This document shows positions 8,531 through 17,440 of a stretch of 64,000 nucleotides of DNA, piece by piece (within the stretch, counting starts at the first letter, position 1; each line of letters starts with the position of its first letter). The notes below the pieces were generated by a model that saw only the letters and a program-made list of their open reading frames with translations, did no database searches and was not told where the DNA came from. A program made the translations under genes and the position numbers. The DNA comes from Actinomadura flavalba DSM 45200 (GTDB taxonomy: Bacteria > Actinomycetota > Actinomycetes > Streptosporangiales > Streptosporangiaceae), in NCBI RefSeq assembly GCF_000374305.1, contig NZ_KB894093.1, forward strand, positions 620,001 through 684,000. Reading direction: 5' to 3'.

Positions 8531-9631
8531 ATGGTCGCTGTGCGGTGGTTCGCCGTCGTCGTCGCGGGAGTGGTCGTCGCGGGTTCCGGCGCGGTCACGC
8601 GGGACGCGTCGGCGGCGGAGGAGACCTGGCGGGAGGTGCCGCTGCCGTACTTCTGGCCGCGCTTCCGCCTCAACGACGTCGCCGCCGCCTCCCCGGCGAA
8701 CGTCTGGATCGGCGGCCAGCAGGGCAGCCTGCCGATCTTCGCTCCCCCGCTGAACACCGTCGTCTGGACGGACGGCAACCCCGTCGTCCGCCGCTGGGAC
8801 GGCTCCCGCTGGCGCGAACACGCCCTCAACGGCTACGGCGGCTCGGGCGCGATCCGCGACGTCGCCGCCTCCGGCCAGGAGGCGTGGGTGACCGGCTCCG
8901 CGCAGGGCGCGCCCTACGTCGGCCGCTTCGACGGCACCGCGTTCCAGCGCGTCACCGCCCCCGCCGAACTGGACGACTCCGTCCCGAGCGTCCACACCGG
9001 CGCGGCGGGAACCTGGCTCACCGGCGGCCTCGACGGCGGCGGCACGGCCCTGTACCGGTGGCAGGGCGGCGCGTTCGTCCGGCAGCAGCTCCCGCCGCGC
9101 GTGCACGCCCTCGCGGACGTCGTCGCGACCGGCGCGGCCGAGGCGTGGACGGGCGGAACGCGGCTCGTGGACGGCGTCGGCGGCGTCCCGCTCGCGCTCC
9201 GCTGGCGCAACGGCGCCTGGACGGAGGTCCCGCTGCCCGCCGACCTCGGGGCACGCGGCCTGTCCAGCCTCGCGGCGACGGCGGGCGGCGAGGTGTGGGC
9301 GACGGCCGGTCCGGCCGACTCCAACGTGCGCGTCACCGCCGTCCTGCGCCGCACCGGCGACGCCTGGACGCGCGTCACGCCGCCCGCCGACACCGACGTC
9401 CGCCCGCTCCGCCTCCTCGCCGACGGCACCGGCGTCCCGGTCCTCACCGCCGAACGCCAGGCGAACTACTTCCCCACCACCCTGTTCCGCCGCACCGGGA
9501 CCGGCTGGACGCGGCTGCCCGACGCGCCCGCGTTCCTCGCGGGCGTCACCGGCGTCCCCGGGACGTCGCACCTGTGGGGCGTGGGCCTGCGCAACGGCGA
9601 GCAGCCGGTCGCGGTGACCACGACGCCCTGA
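8531..9631 (+). CDS. Secreted beta-propeller-like protein (paralogue A)
   Basis: A 366-residue exported protein with a signal peptide ending near residue 28 (VTRDASAAEE). The mature part is built of repeated ~45-residue units with the pattern VW-x-G, P-Y-V-G-R-F-D-G, W-x-x-V/T-x-P, typical of propeller blades made of W-terminated strands. No catalytic motif is seen. It is clearly homologous to the gene at 60934-62016 (shared WREV, PLP/EPP, FLWPR/FWPR, DVWI, GNPVVRR, PYV-RFDG, VTG). AAGGAGG precedes the ATG. It may bind a surface ligand; the role is unknown. Confidence 0.75.
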   Translation: MVAVRWFAVVVAGVVVAGSGAVTRDASAAEETWREVPLPYFWPRFRLNDVAAASPANVWIGGQQGSLPIFAPPLNTVVWTDGNPVVRRWDGSRWREHALNGYGGSGAIRDVAASGQEAWVTGSAQGAPYVGRFDGTAFQRVTAPAELDDSVPSVHTGAAGTWLTGGLDGGGTALYRWQGGAFVRQQLPPRVHALADVVATGAAEAWTGGTRLVDGVGGVPLALRWRNGAWTEVPLPADLGARGLSSLAATAGGEVWATAGPADSNVRVTAVLRRTGDAWTRVTPPADTDVRPLRLLADGTGVPVLTAERQANYFPTTLFRRTGTGWTRLPDAPAFLAGVTGVPGTSHLWGVGLRNGEQPVAVTTTP

Positions 9632-9655
9632 CCGCCGCCGGGGCGGGCCGGGCGC

Positions 9656-11041
9656 TCAGTAGGTGTGCTCGGTCATCAGGCGGCGGCCCGCCTCGGTGAT
9701 GCTGCCCGACAGGCTCGGATAGACCGAGAAGGTGTGGGCGACCTGGTCGACCGTGAGGTGCTGCTGCACGGCGATGGAGACGCCGAGGATGAGTTCGGAC
9801 GCGCGCGGCGCGACGATGACGCCGCCGAGCACGATGCCCGTGGACGGACGGCAGAAGACCTTGACGAAACCGTCCTCGAAGCCTTGCATCTTGGCGCGCG
9901 CGTTGGTGAACAGCGGGAGCATCACGGTACGGGCGTTGACCTCGCCGGAGTCGACCATCTGCTGCGTGACGCCCACCGACGCCACCTCCGGGTCGGTGAA
10001 GATGTTGGACGCGACCCAGCCGAGCTTGAGCGGCTGCACCGCCTCGCCGAGCGCGTGCCACATCGCGATGCGGCCCTGCATCGCCGCGACGGACGCCAGC
10101 ATGAAGATGCCCGTGCAGTCTCCGGCGGCGTAGATGTGCGGGACGCTCGTCCGCGACACCTTGTCGACGTCGACGAACCCGCGCGCGCTCAGCCGCACCC
10201 CGGCCTTCTCCAGCCCGATGCCGCGCGTGTTGGGCTCCATGCCGACCGTCATCAGGCAGTGCGAGCCCTCGACCTTGCGGCCGTCCTCCAGGGACACGAT
10301 CACGCCGTCGCCGCTGCGCTCCACCCCGGCGGCCCGGGACCGCGACATGACGTTCATGCCGCGCCGCAGGAAGACGTCCTGGAGGACGGCGGCGGCGTCG
10401 GCGTCCTCGGTGGGCAGGATGCGGTCGCGCGAGGACACCAGCGTGACCTTCGAGCCGAGCGACAGGTACGCCCCGGCCAGCTCGGCGCCCGTCACGCCCG
10501 ACCCGACGACGATCAGTTCCTCGGGCAGCGCGGGCAGGTCGTAGAGCTGGCGCCAGTTCAGGATGCGCTCGCCGTCCGGCTCGGAGCCGGGCAGGACGCG
10601 CGGGGTGGCGCCGGTGGCGAGCAGCACGATGTCGGCGCGGATGTGCCGGTCGCCCACGGAGACGACGTGCGGCTCGGTCAGCCGCGCCTCACCCCGGACG
10701 ATCTTGACCTCTTCGTAGGCGAGCCGCTCGGCCACGTCGAACGACTGGGCGCGGGCCAGCTCCTTCACGCGCTTGTTCACGTTGGCCATGTCGGCCTCCA
10801 GCGCGCCGACGATGCCGTCCGGCCCGCCGTTGAACCGGAGCCCGAGGGCGGCGGACTCCTTCATGACGGCGACGCGGGTGGAGGTGGCGATCAGCGTCTT
10901 GGACGGCACGCAGTCGGTGAGGACGCACGCCCCGCCGGGACCGTCGCGCTCGACGACCGTCACGTCGGCGCCGAGCTGCGCCGCCACGAGCGCGGCCTCG
11001 TAGCCGCCCGGGCCTCCTCCGATGATCACAATGCGCGTCAC
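9656..11041 (-). CDS. lpdA: NAD(P)H-quinone dehydrogenase LpdA (flavoprotein disulfide reductase)
   Basis: A 461-residue FAD/NAD flavoprotein. N-terminal FAD site GGGPGGYEAA (8-17), a CVLTDC pair (Cys39, Cys44) in the place of the redox disulfide, NAD-binding GSGVTGAELAG, and a second FAD motif YAAGDCTG. The C-terminal end reads FSVYPSLSGSITEAGRR, so the catalytic His-Glu of true lipoamide dehydrogenase is absent; this is the LpdA type that reduces quinones. Mycobacterial LpdA, from memory, lacks the first Cys, which is kept here. GTG 11041 gives the usual MTRIVIIGGG start, although its GGAGG is very close. It belongs to a conserved block with deoD and pmmB. Confidence 0.93.
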   Translation of the reverse strand: MTRIVIIGGGPGGYEAALVAAQLGADVTVVERDGPGGACVLTDCVPSKTLIATSTRVAVMKESAALGLRFNGGPDGIVGALEADMANVNKRVKELARAQSFDVAERLAYEEVKIVRGEARLTEPHVVSVGDRHIRADIVLLATGATPRVLPGSEPDGERILNWRQLYDLPALPEELIVVGSGVTGAELAGAYLSLGSKVTLVSSRDRILPTEDADAAAVLQDVFLRRGMNVMSRSRAAGVERSGDGVIVSLEDGRKVEGSHCLMTVGMEPNTRGIGLEKAGVRLSARGFVDVDKVSRTSVPHIYAAGDCTGIFMLASVAAMQGRIAMWHALGEAVQPLKLGWVASNIFTDPEVASVGVTQQMVDSGEVNARTVMLPLFTNARAKMQGFEDGFVKVFCRPSTGIVLGGVIVAPRASELILGVSIAVQQHLTVDQVAHTFSVYPSLSGSITEAGRRLMTEHTY

Positions 11042-11101
11042 CCCTCCATTGTGTCCCCTGCCGGGGGGTGACCCGGCCGCCGGGCCGCTACGCTGGCCCG
11101 C

Positions 11102-11554
11102 GTGGCTCTGTACGCGGCGTACGCCTCCAACATGGACCCCGAGCAGATGGCGGCCCGGGCGCCCCACTCCCCCGTGCACGGAACGGGCTGGCTCACCGGC
11201 TGGCGCCTGACGTTCGGCGGGCAGGACAAGGGGTTCGACGGCGCGCTCGCGACCGTCGTCGAGGACCGGCGCGAGCAGGTGTTCGTCGTCCTGTACGACG
11301 TGCCCCCGTTCGACGAGTCCGAGCTGGACGCCTGGGAGGGCGCGGCGCTCGGCGTCTACCGCAAGATCCGGGTGCGGGTGCAGACGCTCGACGGCGACGC
11401 GCTGTGCTGGCTGTACGTCCTGGACGACTACGAGGGCGGCCTCCCGTCGGCCCGCTACGTGGGCATCCTCGCCGACGCGGCGGAGGCGGCCGGCGCCCCG
11501 GACGACTACGTCAAGGAGCTGCGGCAGCGTCCGTGCACGTCATTGGGCGGCTAA
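11102..11554 (+). CDS. Gamma-glutamylcyclotransferase-fold protein
   Basis: A 150-residue protein beginning with the GGCT-fold substrate loop (YAAYASNMDPEQM in place of YGSNL). Core strands continue with GWRLTFGGQDKGFDG and VFVVLYDVPPFDESELDAWEG, where an acidic residue acts as general base in the family. GGCT-fold enzymes release 5-oxoproline from gamma-glutamyl amines or peptides; AIG2-like members share the fold. GTG 11102 is taken as start because it begins the first strand. It is divergent from lpdA by 60 bases and 9 bases before deoD, so probably co-transcribed with deoD and pmmB. Confidence 0.85.
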   Translation: MALYAAYASNMDPEQMAARAPHSPVHGTGWLTGWRLTFGGQDKGFDGALATVVEDRREQVFVVLYDVPPFDESELDAWEGAALGVYRKIRVRVQTLDGDALCWLYVLDDYEGGLPSARYVGILADAAEAAGAPDDYVKELRQRPCTSLGG

Positions 11555-11563
11555 TGTCTATCC

Positions 11564-12391
11564 GTGCGTAGTTCACTGAGCGATGACGCTTTCTCCCTTG
11601 CCGCCGAGGCCGCCGACCGGCTGAAGGCCCGCACCGGTTTCGACTCCTTCGACGTCGCCCTCGTGATGGGCTCGGGCTGGGTGCCCGCGGCGGACGTCCT
11701 CGGCGAACCCGCCGCCGAGATCCCGGTGACCGATCTGCCGGGGTTCGCCCCGCCCGCCGTGGAGGGGCACGCGGGCCGGATTCGCGTGGTGGAGGTCGGC
11801 GGGCGGCGCGCTCTGGTGTTCCTGGGCCGCACCCACCTGTACGAGGGGCACGGCGCCGACGCGGTCGCGCACGGCGTCCGGACGGCGCTGGCGGCGGGCG
11901 TCCGCGCGGTGGTGCTGACGAACGCGGCGGGCGGGCTGCGCCCGGAGACGCAGCAGGTCGGCGACCCGGTGCTGATCACCGACCACCTGAACCTCACGGC
12001 GGCGACGCCGCTGGTCGGCGCGACGTTCGTCGACATGACCGAGGCGTACTCGGCGCGGCTGCGCGCGCTGGCGCTGGAGACCGACCCGGGCCTCAAGCAG
12101 GGCGTCTACGCGGCGCTGCGCGGCCCCACGTACGAGACCCCGGCCGAGATCAGGATGCTGCGCACGCTCGGCGCCGACCTCGTCGGCATGTCCACGGCGC
12201 TGGAGACGATCGCGGCGCGGCGCGGCCTGCCGTCCGGCGAGACGGCCGAGGTGCTGGCGTTCTCGCTGGTGACGAACCTGGGCGCGGGCCTGTCGGACCG
12301 CCACCTCGACCACGAAGAGGTGCTGGAGGCGGGCCGCGCGGCGGCGCACCGGATGGGGTCGCTGCTCGCCACGATCCTGCCCAAGCTGTGA
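11564..12391 (+). CDS. deoD: Purine-nucleoside phosphorylase (trimeric class)
   Basis: A 275-residue enzyme that splits inosine, guanosine and deoxy forms with phosphate to give base and (deoxy)ribose 1-phosphate. Motifs of the trimeric PNP/MTAP class: [15 protein letters not shown] phosphate site, [21 protein letters not shown], and [19 protein letters not shown]. The purine-site VTNLGAGLS (Asn) is present. GTG 11564 starts the helix before the first strand. The last four bases overlap the start of pmmB (GTGA), so they are translationally coupled. It works with the nucleoside importer and cdd/deoA at 27-34 kb. Confidence 0.95.
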   Translation: MRSSLSDDAFSLAAEAADRLKARTGFDSFDVALVMGSGWVPAADVLGEPAAEIPVTDLPGFAPPAVEGHAGRIRVVEVGGRRALVFLGRTHLYEGHGADAVAHGVRTALAAGVRAVVLTNAAGGLRPETQQVGDPVLITDHLNLTAATPLVGATFVDMTEAYSARLRALALETDPGLKQGVYAALRGPTYETPAEIRMLRTLGADLVGMSTALETIAARRGLPSGETAEVLAFSLVTNLGAGLSDRHLDHEEVLEAGRAAAHRMGSLLATILPKL

Positions 12392-14025
12392 TCGAGCGGG
12401 CGGCGCGCGCCTGGCTCGCGCAGGACCCCGACCCGGCGACCCGCGCGGAGCTTCGCGCCCTGCTGGACGCGGGCGACGCCGCCGCGCTGGCCGACCGCTT
12501 CGGCGCGCGGCTGGAGTTCGGCACGGCGGGGCTGCGCGGTGAACTGGGCGCCGGGCCGAACCGGATGAACCGCGTGACGGTCATGCGCGCGGCGGCGGGC
12601 CTGGCGGCGCGGGTGGCGGCCGACGGCGGGGAGGCACCGGGGATCGTCATCGGCTACGACGCGCGGCACGGTTCGGAGCGGTTCGCGCGGGACACGGCGG
12701 CCGTCGCGACCGGGGCCGGGCTGCGGGCGTGGCTGCTGCCGAGGGCACTGCCGACGCCGGTGCTGGCGTTCCTCGTCCGGCACCTGGGGGCCGCCGCCGG
12801 GGTGATGGTGACGGCGAGCCACAATCCGCCGCAGGACAACGGATACAAGGTCTACTGGGGCGACGGGGCGCAGATCGTCCCACCGCTGGACGCGGAGATC
12901 TCCGCCGCCATCGACGCCGTGGGGCCCGTGGACGAACTGCCGCTGGGCACCGGCTGGACCGTCCTCGGTGACGACGCGGTGGACGCCTACCTCGACGCCG
13001 TCACCGGCCTGCCGCTGGGCGGGGCGCGGGAGCTGTCGGTCGTGTACACGCCGCTGCACGGCGTCGGCCGGGACGTGGCGCTGCGGGCGTTCGCGCGGGC
13101 CGGGTTCGCCGAGCCCGCCGTCGTGCCCGAGCAGGCCGAGCCCGATCCGGACTTCCCGACCGTCGCCTTTCCGAACCCGGAGGAACCGGGCGCGATGGAC
13201 CTGGCGCTCGCGCTGGCGGCCGAGCGCGGCGCCGACCTGGTGATCGCCAACGACCCGGACGCCGACCGCTGCGCCGTCGCCGTGCCCACCGGCGACGGCT
13301 GGCGCGCGCTCACCGGCGACGAGGTGGGCGCGCTGCTCACCGAGCACGCGCTGGCGCACACGTCCGGCGACGACCGGCTCGTGGTGACGACGATCGTGTC
13401 GTCGTCGCTGGCCGGGCGGCTGGCGGCCGAGCACGGCGTCCGGTTCGCCGAGTCGCTGACGGGCTTCAAGTGGATCGTGAAGGCCGGTGCAGGGCGGCTC
13501 GTCCTCGGCTACGAGGAGGCGCTCGGCTACTGCCTGGGCGGCGACGCGGGCCCGCCCGTCCGGGACAAGGACGGCATCGGCGCGGCGCTGGCGGTCGCGG
13601 CCCTGGCCGCCGCCGAACGCGCGAAGGGGCGCACGCTGCTGGACGTCCTGGACGACCAAGCCCGCCGCCACGGCCTGCACGCGACCGCGCAGCTCTCCGT
13701 CCGCGTCACCGACCGCGCGCTGATCACGGCGGCGATGGACCGCCTCCGCGCCGCACCCCCCGCCCGCCTGGCCGGGCTGGCCGTCACCGCCCTGGACGAC
13801 CTGTCCACCGGCGCGGCCGGCCTCCCCCCGACCGACGGCCTGCGCCTCCGCCTGGACGGCGGCACCCGCGTCGTGATCCGCCCGTCTGGCACCGAACCGA
13901 AACTGAAGTGCTACCTCCAGGTCGTCCGCCCGGTGGCGGGCGACGTCGCCCCGGTCCGCACGGAGGCCGAGCGCGCGCTCACCGCCCTCCGCGACGACCT
14001 GTCCGCCCTGCTGGCGCTCGCCTGA
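12388..14025 (+). CDS. pmmB: Phosphomannomutase/phosphoglucomutase family enzyme
   Basis: A 545-residue alpha-D-phosphohexomutase. Phosphoserine loop [15 protein letters not shown], Mg loop DPDADRCA, sugar-binding GYEEALGY and phosphate-binding [13 protein letters not shown] are all intact, in the right order for the four-domain fold. Members of this subgroup next to deoD may act on phosphopentoses as well as phosphohexoses, which would channel ribose 1-phosphate from the upstream PNP; that is inference. The GTG start overlaps the deoD stop by four bases. It converges with the GNAT gene only 13 bases away. Confidence 0.93.
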   Translation: MIERAARAWLAQDPDPATRAELRALLDAGDAAALADRFGARLEFGTAGLRGELGAGPNRMNRVTVMRAAAGLAARVAADGGEAPGIVIGYDARHGSERFARDTAAVATGAGLRAWLLPRALPTPVLAFLVRHLGAAAGVMVTASHNPPQDNGYKVYWGDGAQIVPPLDAEISAAIDAVGPVDELPLGTGWTVLGDDAVDAYLDAVTGLPLGGARELSVVYTPLHGVGRDVALRAFARAGFAEPAVVPEQAEPDPDFPTVAFPNPEEPGAMDLALALAAERGADLVIANDPDADRCAVAVPTGDGWRALTGDEVGALLTEHALAHTSGDDRLVVTTIVSSSLAGRLAAEHGVRFAESLTGFKWIVKAGAGRLVLGYEEALGYCLGGDAGPPVRDKDGIGAALAVAALAAAERAKGRTLLDVLDDQARRHGLHATAQLSVRVTDRALITAAMDRLRAAPPARLAGLAVTALDDLSTGAAGLPPTDGLRLRLDGGTRVVIRPSGTEPKLKCYLQVVRPVAGDVAPVRTEAERALTALRDDLSALLALA

Positions 14026-14038
14026 CGCGTCGCCGGGA

Positions 14039-14548
14039 TCAGACGCCGAAGGCGGCGGCGTAGGCGATGGTGCCGCCGGGGACGGGCCGGGTGTCGTCCA
14101 GGGCGAGGGCCATCAGCGCCTCGTCCGGGGCCTCGAACGGGGCGCGGATGCCGAACCGGGAGGCGCGGGAGAACCCGAACCTCGGGTAGTAGTCCGCGTG
14201 CCCGAGGACGACGACCAGGTGCTCGCCCCTGGCGCGGGCGGCGTCCAGGACGGCGCGGATGACCGCCGATCCGGCGCCCGTCCGCTGGACCGACGGCAGG
14301 ACGGCCGTCGGCGCCAGCGCGAGCGCGGGAGCGCCGCCGACGTGGCACCGCGTGAGCAGCGCGTGTCCTGCCACGGTGCCCCCGGGGTCGAGGGCGATCA
14401 TGGACAGTCCGTCGAGCCACGCCCCGGTGTCCGCGCGCAGCGCGTCGACGAGATCGGCCTCCTCGGCCGTGGGGAAGGCGGCGAGGTTGACGGCGCGCAC
14501 GGCCGCGACGTCGTCGGCGGTCTCGGGTCGCGTGGTCCAGACGGTCAT
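14039..14548 (-). CDS. GNAT family N-acetyltransferase
   Basis: A ~169-residue GCN5-type acetyltransferase. Strand 4 ALAPTAVLPSVQRTGAGSAVI includes the acetyl-CoA loop Q-R-T-G-A-G, followed by VVLGHADYYPRFGFSRASRFG, a hallmark of the YhbS-type GNAT subgroup. The acceptor substrate is unknown. ATG 14548 has GGTGA upstream; GTG 14557 in frame is an alternative adding three residues. Only 34 bases separate its upstream start from the stop of the TetR gene, so they may share a transcript. Confidence 0.88.
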   Translation of the reverse strand: MTVWTTRPETADDVAAVRAVNLAAFPTAEEADLVDALRADTGAWLDGLSMIALDPGGTVAGHALLTRCHVGGAPALALAPTAVLPSVQRTGAGSAVIRAVLDAARARGEHLVVVLGHADYYPRFGFSRASRFGIRAPFEAPDEALMALALDDTRPVPGGTIAYAAAFGV

Positions 14549-14582
14549 GCGGTTCACCGTATCGCGGCCGGTCGGCCCGGCC

Positions 14583-15161
14583 TCAGCGGCACAGCGCGCG
14601 GCGGGCGGCGTCGGCCAGGACGTCGAGCTGGGCCGTGGTGGGTTCGGGGAGGCGGCCGGTGGCCCAGGAGCGGCAGAGTTCCTGGGCGGGGCCGAGCCAG
14701 AGGGCGGCGGCGGTGGGCAGGTCCAGGGGGCGCAGGGCGCCGTGGTGTTCGTGGATGCGCCACCAGGCGCGGATCTCGGTGAAGAAGTCCCGGTTCTGCG
14801 CGGCCAGGGCCTCGGCGCCCGGTTCGTCGCGCTGGGGTGGCCGCTCCATCAGGAGGAACCGGGCTTCCTGCGGATGGTCCAGGCACCAGCGGACGTGCAG
14901 GGCCACGCCCGCCGCCACCGCGTCGCCGGGGGCCGGGTGACGGCGCAGTTCGGCCAGGAACGCCCGGTGGTAGCCCGCCAGGGCGTCGGTGAACAGCGCC
15001 GCGACGACCTCCTCCTTGCTCTGGAAGTGGTGGTAGAAGCTGCCGACGCTGACACCCGCCTCCGCGCGCAGCGCGGTCAGCGTCGTCGTCGCGGCGCCGT
15101 CGCGGGCGAAGCAGGTGAGGGCCGCGCGCAGGATGCGGTCGCGGCCGGAGCGGGCGTCCAT
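14583..15161 (-). CDS. TetR family regulator
   Basis: A 192-residue regulator with an N-terminal HTH: RDRILRAALTCFARDGAATT, then the recognition helix VSVGSFYHHFQSKEEVVAALF. The C-terminal ligand domain contains many Trp/His residues (AWWRIHEHHGALRPL). It is divergent from the enoyl-CoA hydratase gene at 15228 with 66 bases between, where the AGAACA-A-TGTTCT palindrome lies; it likely controls that gene and itself in response to an acyl-CoA or related ligand. No purine-rich site precedes ATG 15161, so the mRNA may be leaderless. Confidence 0.9.
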   Translation of the reverse strand: MDARSGRDRILRAALTCFARDGAATTTLTALRAEAGVSVGSFYHHFQSKEEVVAALFTDALAGYHRAFLAELRRHPAPGDAVAAGVALHVRWCLDHPQEARFLLMERPPQRDEPGAEALAAQNRDFFTEIRAWWRIHEHHGALRPLDLPTAAALWLGPAQELCRSWATGRLPEPTTAQLDVLADAARRALCR

Positions 15162-15203
15162 GGACGGAAAGTATGTCAGTGCAGTAGCTTCATCGAGGAC
15201 AGC

Positions 15204-15216
15204 AGAACAATGTTCT
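15204..15216 (+). promoter_or_regulatory. Candidate TetR operator
   Basis: A perfect palindrome AGAACA-A-TGTTCT lies between the divergent TetR and enoyl-CoA hydratase genes and directly abuts the AGGAGG at 15217-15222. It resembles operators of fatty-acid or sterol TetR regulators (AAC-N-GTT core). Binding here would block the enoyl-CoA hydratase transcript. Confidence 0.6.
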
Positions 15217-15227
15217 AGGAGGCAGGC

Positions 15228-16055
15228 ATGCCGCTGACCTACGACGGCCTCGTCGCCCGCGCCCGCGCGGACACCCGCACGCTCGTCCAGGTGGAGCGCC
15301 ACGACGGGTACGCCGTCGTCACGCTGACCGATCCGGCCAAGCTCAACATCCTGAGCGCCGCGCTGACGGTCCAGCTCCACGACCATCTGGCCGGGCTGAC
15401 GGCCGAACCGGAGATCCGCGCGATCGTCCTGACGGGCGCCGACCCGGGGTTCAGCGCGGGCGGCGACCTCGGCCTCATGGCGGAGGTGGTCGAGCAGCTC
15501 GCCGACCCCGAGGACGAAGCGGGCTCCACGACCCCCTGGCGGTGGATTCGGTACCAGTTCGGCGCCTGCGTCCGGCTCATCGCGGGCGCCGACACGCTCG
15601 TGGTGTCGGCGCTGAACGGCCCGGCGGCCGGGGTGGGGCTGGCGCTGGCGTTCGCGTCCGACCTCGTCGTGGCGTCCGAGCGCGCGATGATCGTGCCCGC
15701 GTTCGGACGGCTCGGGCTGCTGCCCGAGGTCGGGACGAGCTGGCACCTCACGCACCGCCTCGGCTACCAGCGGGCCGTGCAGTACTACCTGTCCGGCGAG
15801 CACATCGACGCCGCCACGGCGCTCGCCCTCGGACTCGTCAACGAGGTCGTCCCGCACGAAACCCTGCTCGACCGCGCCCGCCGGTGGTGCGAACGCGCCA
15901 TGGCCACACCCGAGCACGCCCAGCTCATGACCCTCCCCCTACTGCGCCAGGCAGCCGGAATGACCTGGGAGCAGGCACTGACAATGGAAGAGTTCGCCGA
16001 ACCGAACTGCTTCACCACAAGCGACTTCGCCCAAGCCATAAAGAAACTGCACTAG
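15228..16055 (+). CDS. Enoyl-CoA hydratase/isomerase family protein
   Basis: A 275-residue crotonase-fold protein. Oxyanion-hole segments FSAGGDLG and LNGPAAGVGLALAFASDLVV are intact, followed by PAFGRLGLLPEVGTSWHLT, where a Glu takes the catalytic position, and the C-terminal ATALALGLVNEVVP. It probably hydrates or isomerises an enoyl-CoA in lipid or ring catabolism. AGGAGG at ideal spacing precedes the ATG. It is divergent from a TetR gene whose likely operator overlaps the ribosome site. The exact substrate cannot be read from sequence. Confidence 0.9.
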   Translation: MPLTYDGLVARARADTRTLVQVERHDGYAVVTLTDPAKLNILSAALTVQLHDHLAGLTAEPEIRAIVLTGADPGFSAGGDLGLMAEVVEQLADPEDEAGSTTPWRWIRYQFGACVRLIAGADTLVVSALNGPAAGVGLALAFASDLVVASERAMIVPAFGRLGLLPEVGTSWHLTHRLGYQRAVQYYLSGEHIDAATALALGLVNEVVPHETLLDRARRWCERAMATPEHAQLMTLPLLRQAAGMTWEQALTMEEFAEPNCFTTSDFAQAIKKLH

Positions 16056-16794
16056 CTCCCACCACAGCCCGCCCCCGCCCGAGCCGCCAAAAGGCCGCCC
16101 ACATCAGCACAACAGCACGGACATCTCCGAGACGGCGATGGGCACACCCGGGTCCACAGGGCCGCACGCATCAGCAGAACAGCACGGCCCCCGGCCACGC
16201 CGCCGAAAGACCGCGCACATCAGCACTACGGCATGGCCCCGACCGCGCTGCCAAAAGAACGCCCACATCAGCACGACAGCACGGCCCCCGGCTGCGCTGC
16301 CGAAAGCCGCACGCATCAGCGCAGCGGCGCCGCCCCGGCCATGCCACCGGAAGGTCGCGCGAATCGCGCGAATCAGCGCTACGGCACGGCGCCGACCGCA
16401 CCGCCGAACGGCCGCCCACATCAGCGCAACGGCACGGCCCCGGCCACACCGCCAGAAGGCTGCGCACATCAGCACAGCGGCACGGACCCCGGCCGCGCCA
16501 TCGGAAACCCGCGCGCATCAGCACAGCAGCACGCCCCGGCCGCGCCGCCGAAAGGCCGCACGCATCAGCGCAACGGCACGGCGCCCGCCACACCGCCAGA
16601 AGACCGCGCGCATCAGCACGGCCCCGGCCACGCCGCCGAAAAGGCACGCGCATCAGCACAGCGGCACGGACCCCGGCCGCGCCGTCAGAAGACCACGCGC
16701 ATCAGCGGGCGGCACGGCCCCAGCCACGCCATCGGATGGCCGCGCGCATCAGCGCAACGGCGCGGCTCCGGCAGCACCGGTCGGCCGGTTGGGC
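16056..16794. repeat. 48-bp degenerate minisatellite, ~14 copies
   Basis: A 739-base stretch with no gene. A unit of 47-49 bases, built on CATCAGCAC-(x)-CGGCACGGCCCCGG-CC...GCCG-AAAGGCC, recurs with CATCAGC (or AATCAGC) at 16102, 16169, 16218, 16266, 16314, 16371, 16419, 16467, 16516, 16563, 16611, 16651, 16700 and 16747. Spacing is mostly 47-49, with 67, 57 and 40 as exceptions. Copies differ by substitutions and single-base indels, so no frame is kept through it. It sits between the convergent 3' ends of the enoyl-CoA hydratase and PH-like genes. Confidence 0.9.
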
Positions 16795-17433
16795 CTAGGC
16801 CAGTGCCAGTACCAGGATCAGCACCGGCGGGACGATGAGCGCGATCAGCGTCGGCCACGACCACGTGACCGTGCCCGCCACCGGCACGGCCGCGTCGCGG
16901 GCGGCCTCGGCCGCGCGGTCGGGGGCGCCCGAGCGGGTGCGGGGACGGTGCCGTTCGCCGATCTCGTTCAGGCGTTCGGCGGCGTAGCCCGCCGGGGTGC
17001 GGCCCTTGGCGTGGACGGCCGCGCGCGACGGATCGTGCGCGGCGCGGCGCTCGGCGCGGGCCTGCGCGCGCGGCGACGTCTGGTGCACCCAGGCGCGCGT
17101 CAGCCGCTCCCCCTCGGCGGCGGCGAACCGCACCGTCACCGCGGCGCCGCCCTTGATCTCACGGACGGCCCGCCATGGCACGTGCGTGGTGCGCAGCGGG
17201 TTGCGGACGGTCACGCCCTCGTCCCCGGCGAGGATCGCGGGCCGCAACCCGATCGCGTAGGCCAGGCCGCAGCCGAACAGCACGGCGAGCGCGATCACGC
17301 CGGACGTCCGGTCGTGCACGGCCGTGCCGGTGATGCCGATCGCGAGGTCGAGCAGCGTGAGCACGGCGAACGCCAGCCATGCCCACGCCACGACGCGGGC
17401 CGGGGTGGAGCGGATCGTGAGCTGCGGGGTCAT
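16795..17433 (-). CDS. PH-like domain membrane protein
   Basis: A 212-residue protein: two N-terminal membrane helices (about 14-34 and 42-62), then a bacterial PH-type domain (AGDEGVTVRNPLRTTHVPWR through VTVRFAAAEGERL), a charged Arg/Ala-rich segment and a C-terminal membrane helix ending ILVLALA. Such proteins are common and of unknown function in actinomycetes. It begins 8 bases after the stop of add, in the same direction. Its 3' end borders the 48-bp minisatellite. Confidence 0.75.
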   Translation of the reverse strand: MTPQLTIRSTPARVVAWAWLAFAVLTLLDLAIGITGTAVHDRTSGVIALAVLFGCGLAYAIGLRPAILAGDEGVTVRNPLRTTHVPWRAVREIKGGAAVTVRFAAAEGERLTRAWVHQTSPRAQARAERRAAHDPSRAAVHAKGRTPAGYAAERLNEIGERHRPRTRSGAPDRAAEAARDAAVPVAGTVTWSWPTLIALIVPPVLILVLALA

Positions 17434-17440
17434 GCCCCGA

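Noticed and set aside
5194-8829. Very long open frame antisense to accA-like, SUKH-like and TPM genes
   Set aside because: Arises from GC-rich third positions; lies across three well-supported genes and lacks domain motifs.
16104-16660. 16-residue repeat proteins on either strand within the minisatellite
   Set aside because: Copies differ by one-base indels, so no single frame holds; no ribosome site.
16056-16794. CRISPR array
   Set aside because: Repeats are tandem and degenerate with no unique spacers or cas genes.
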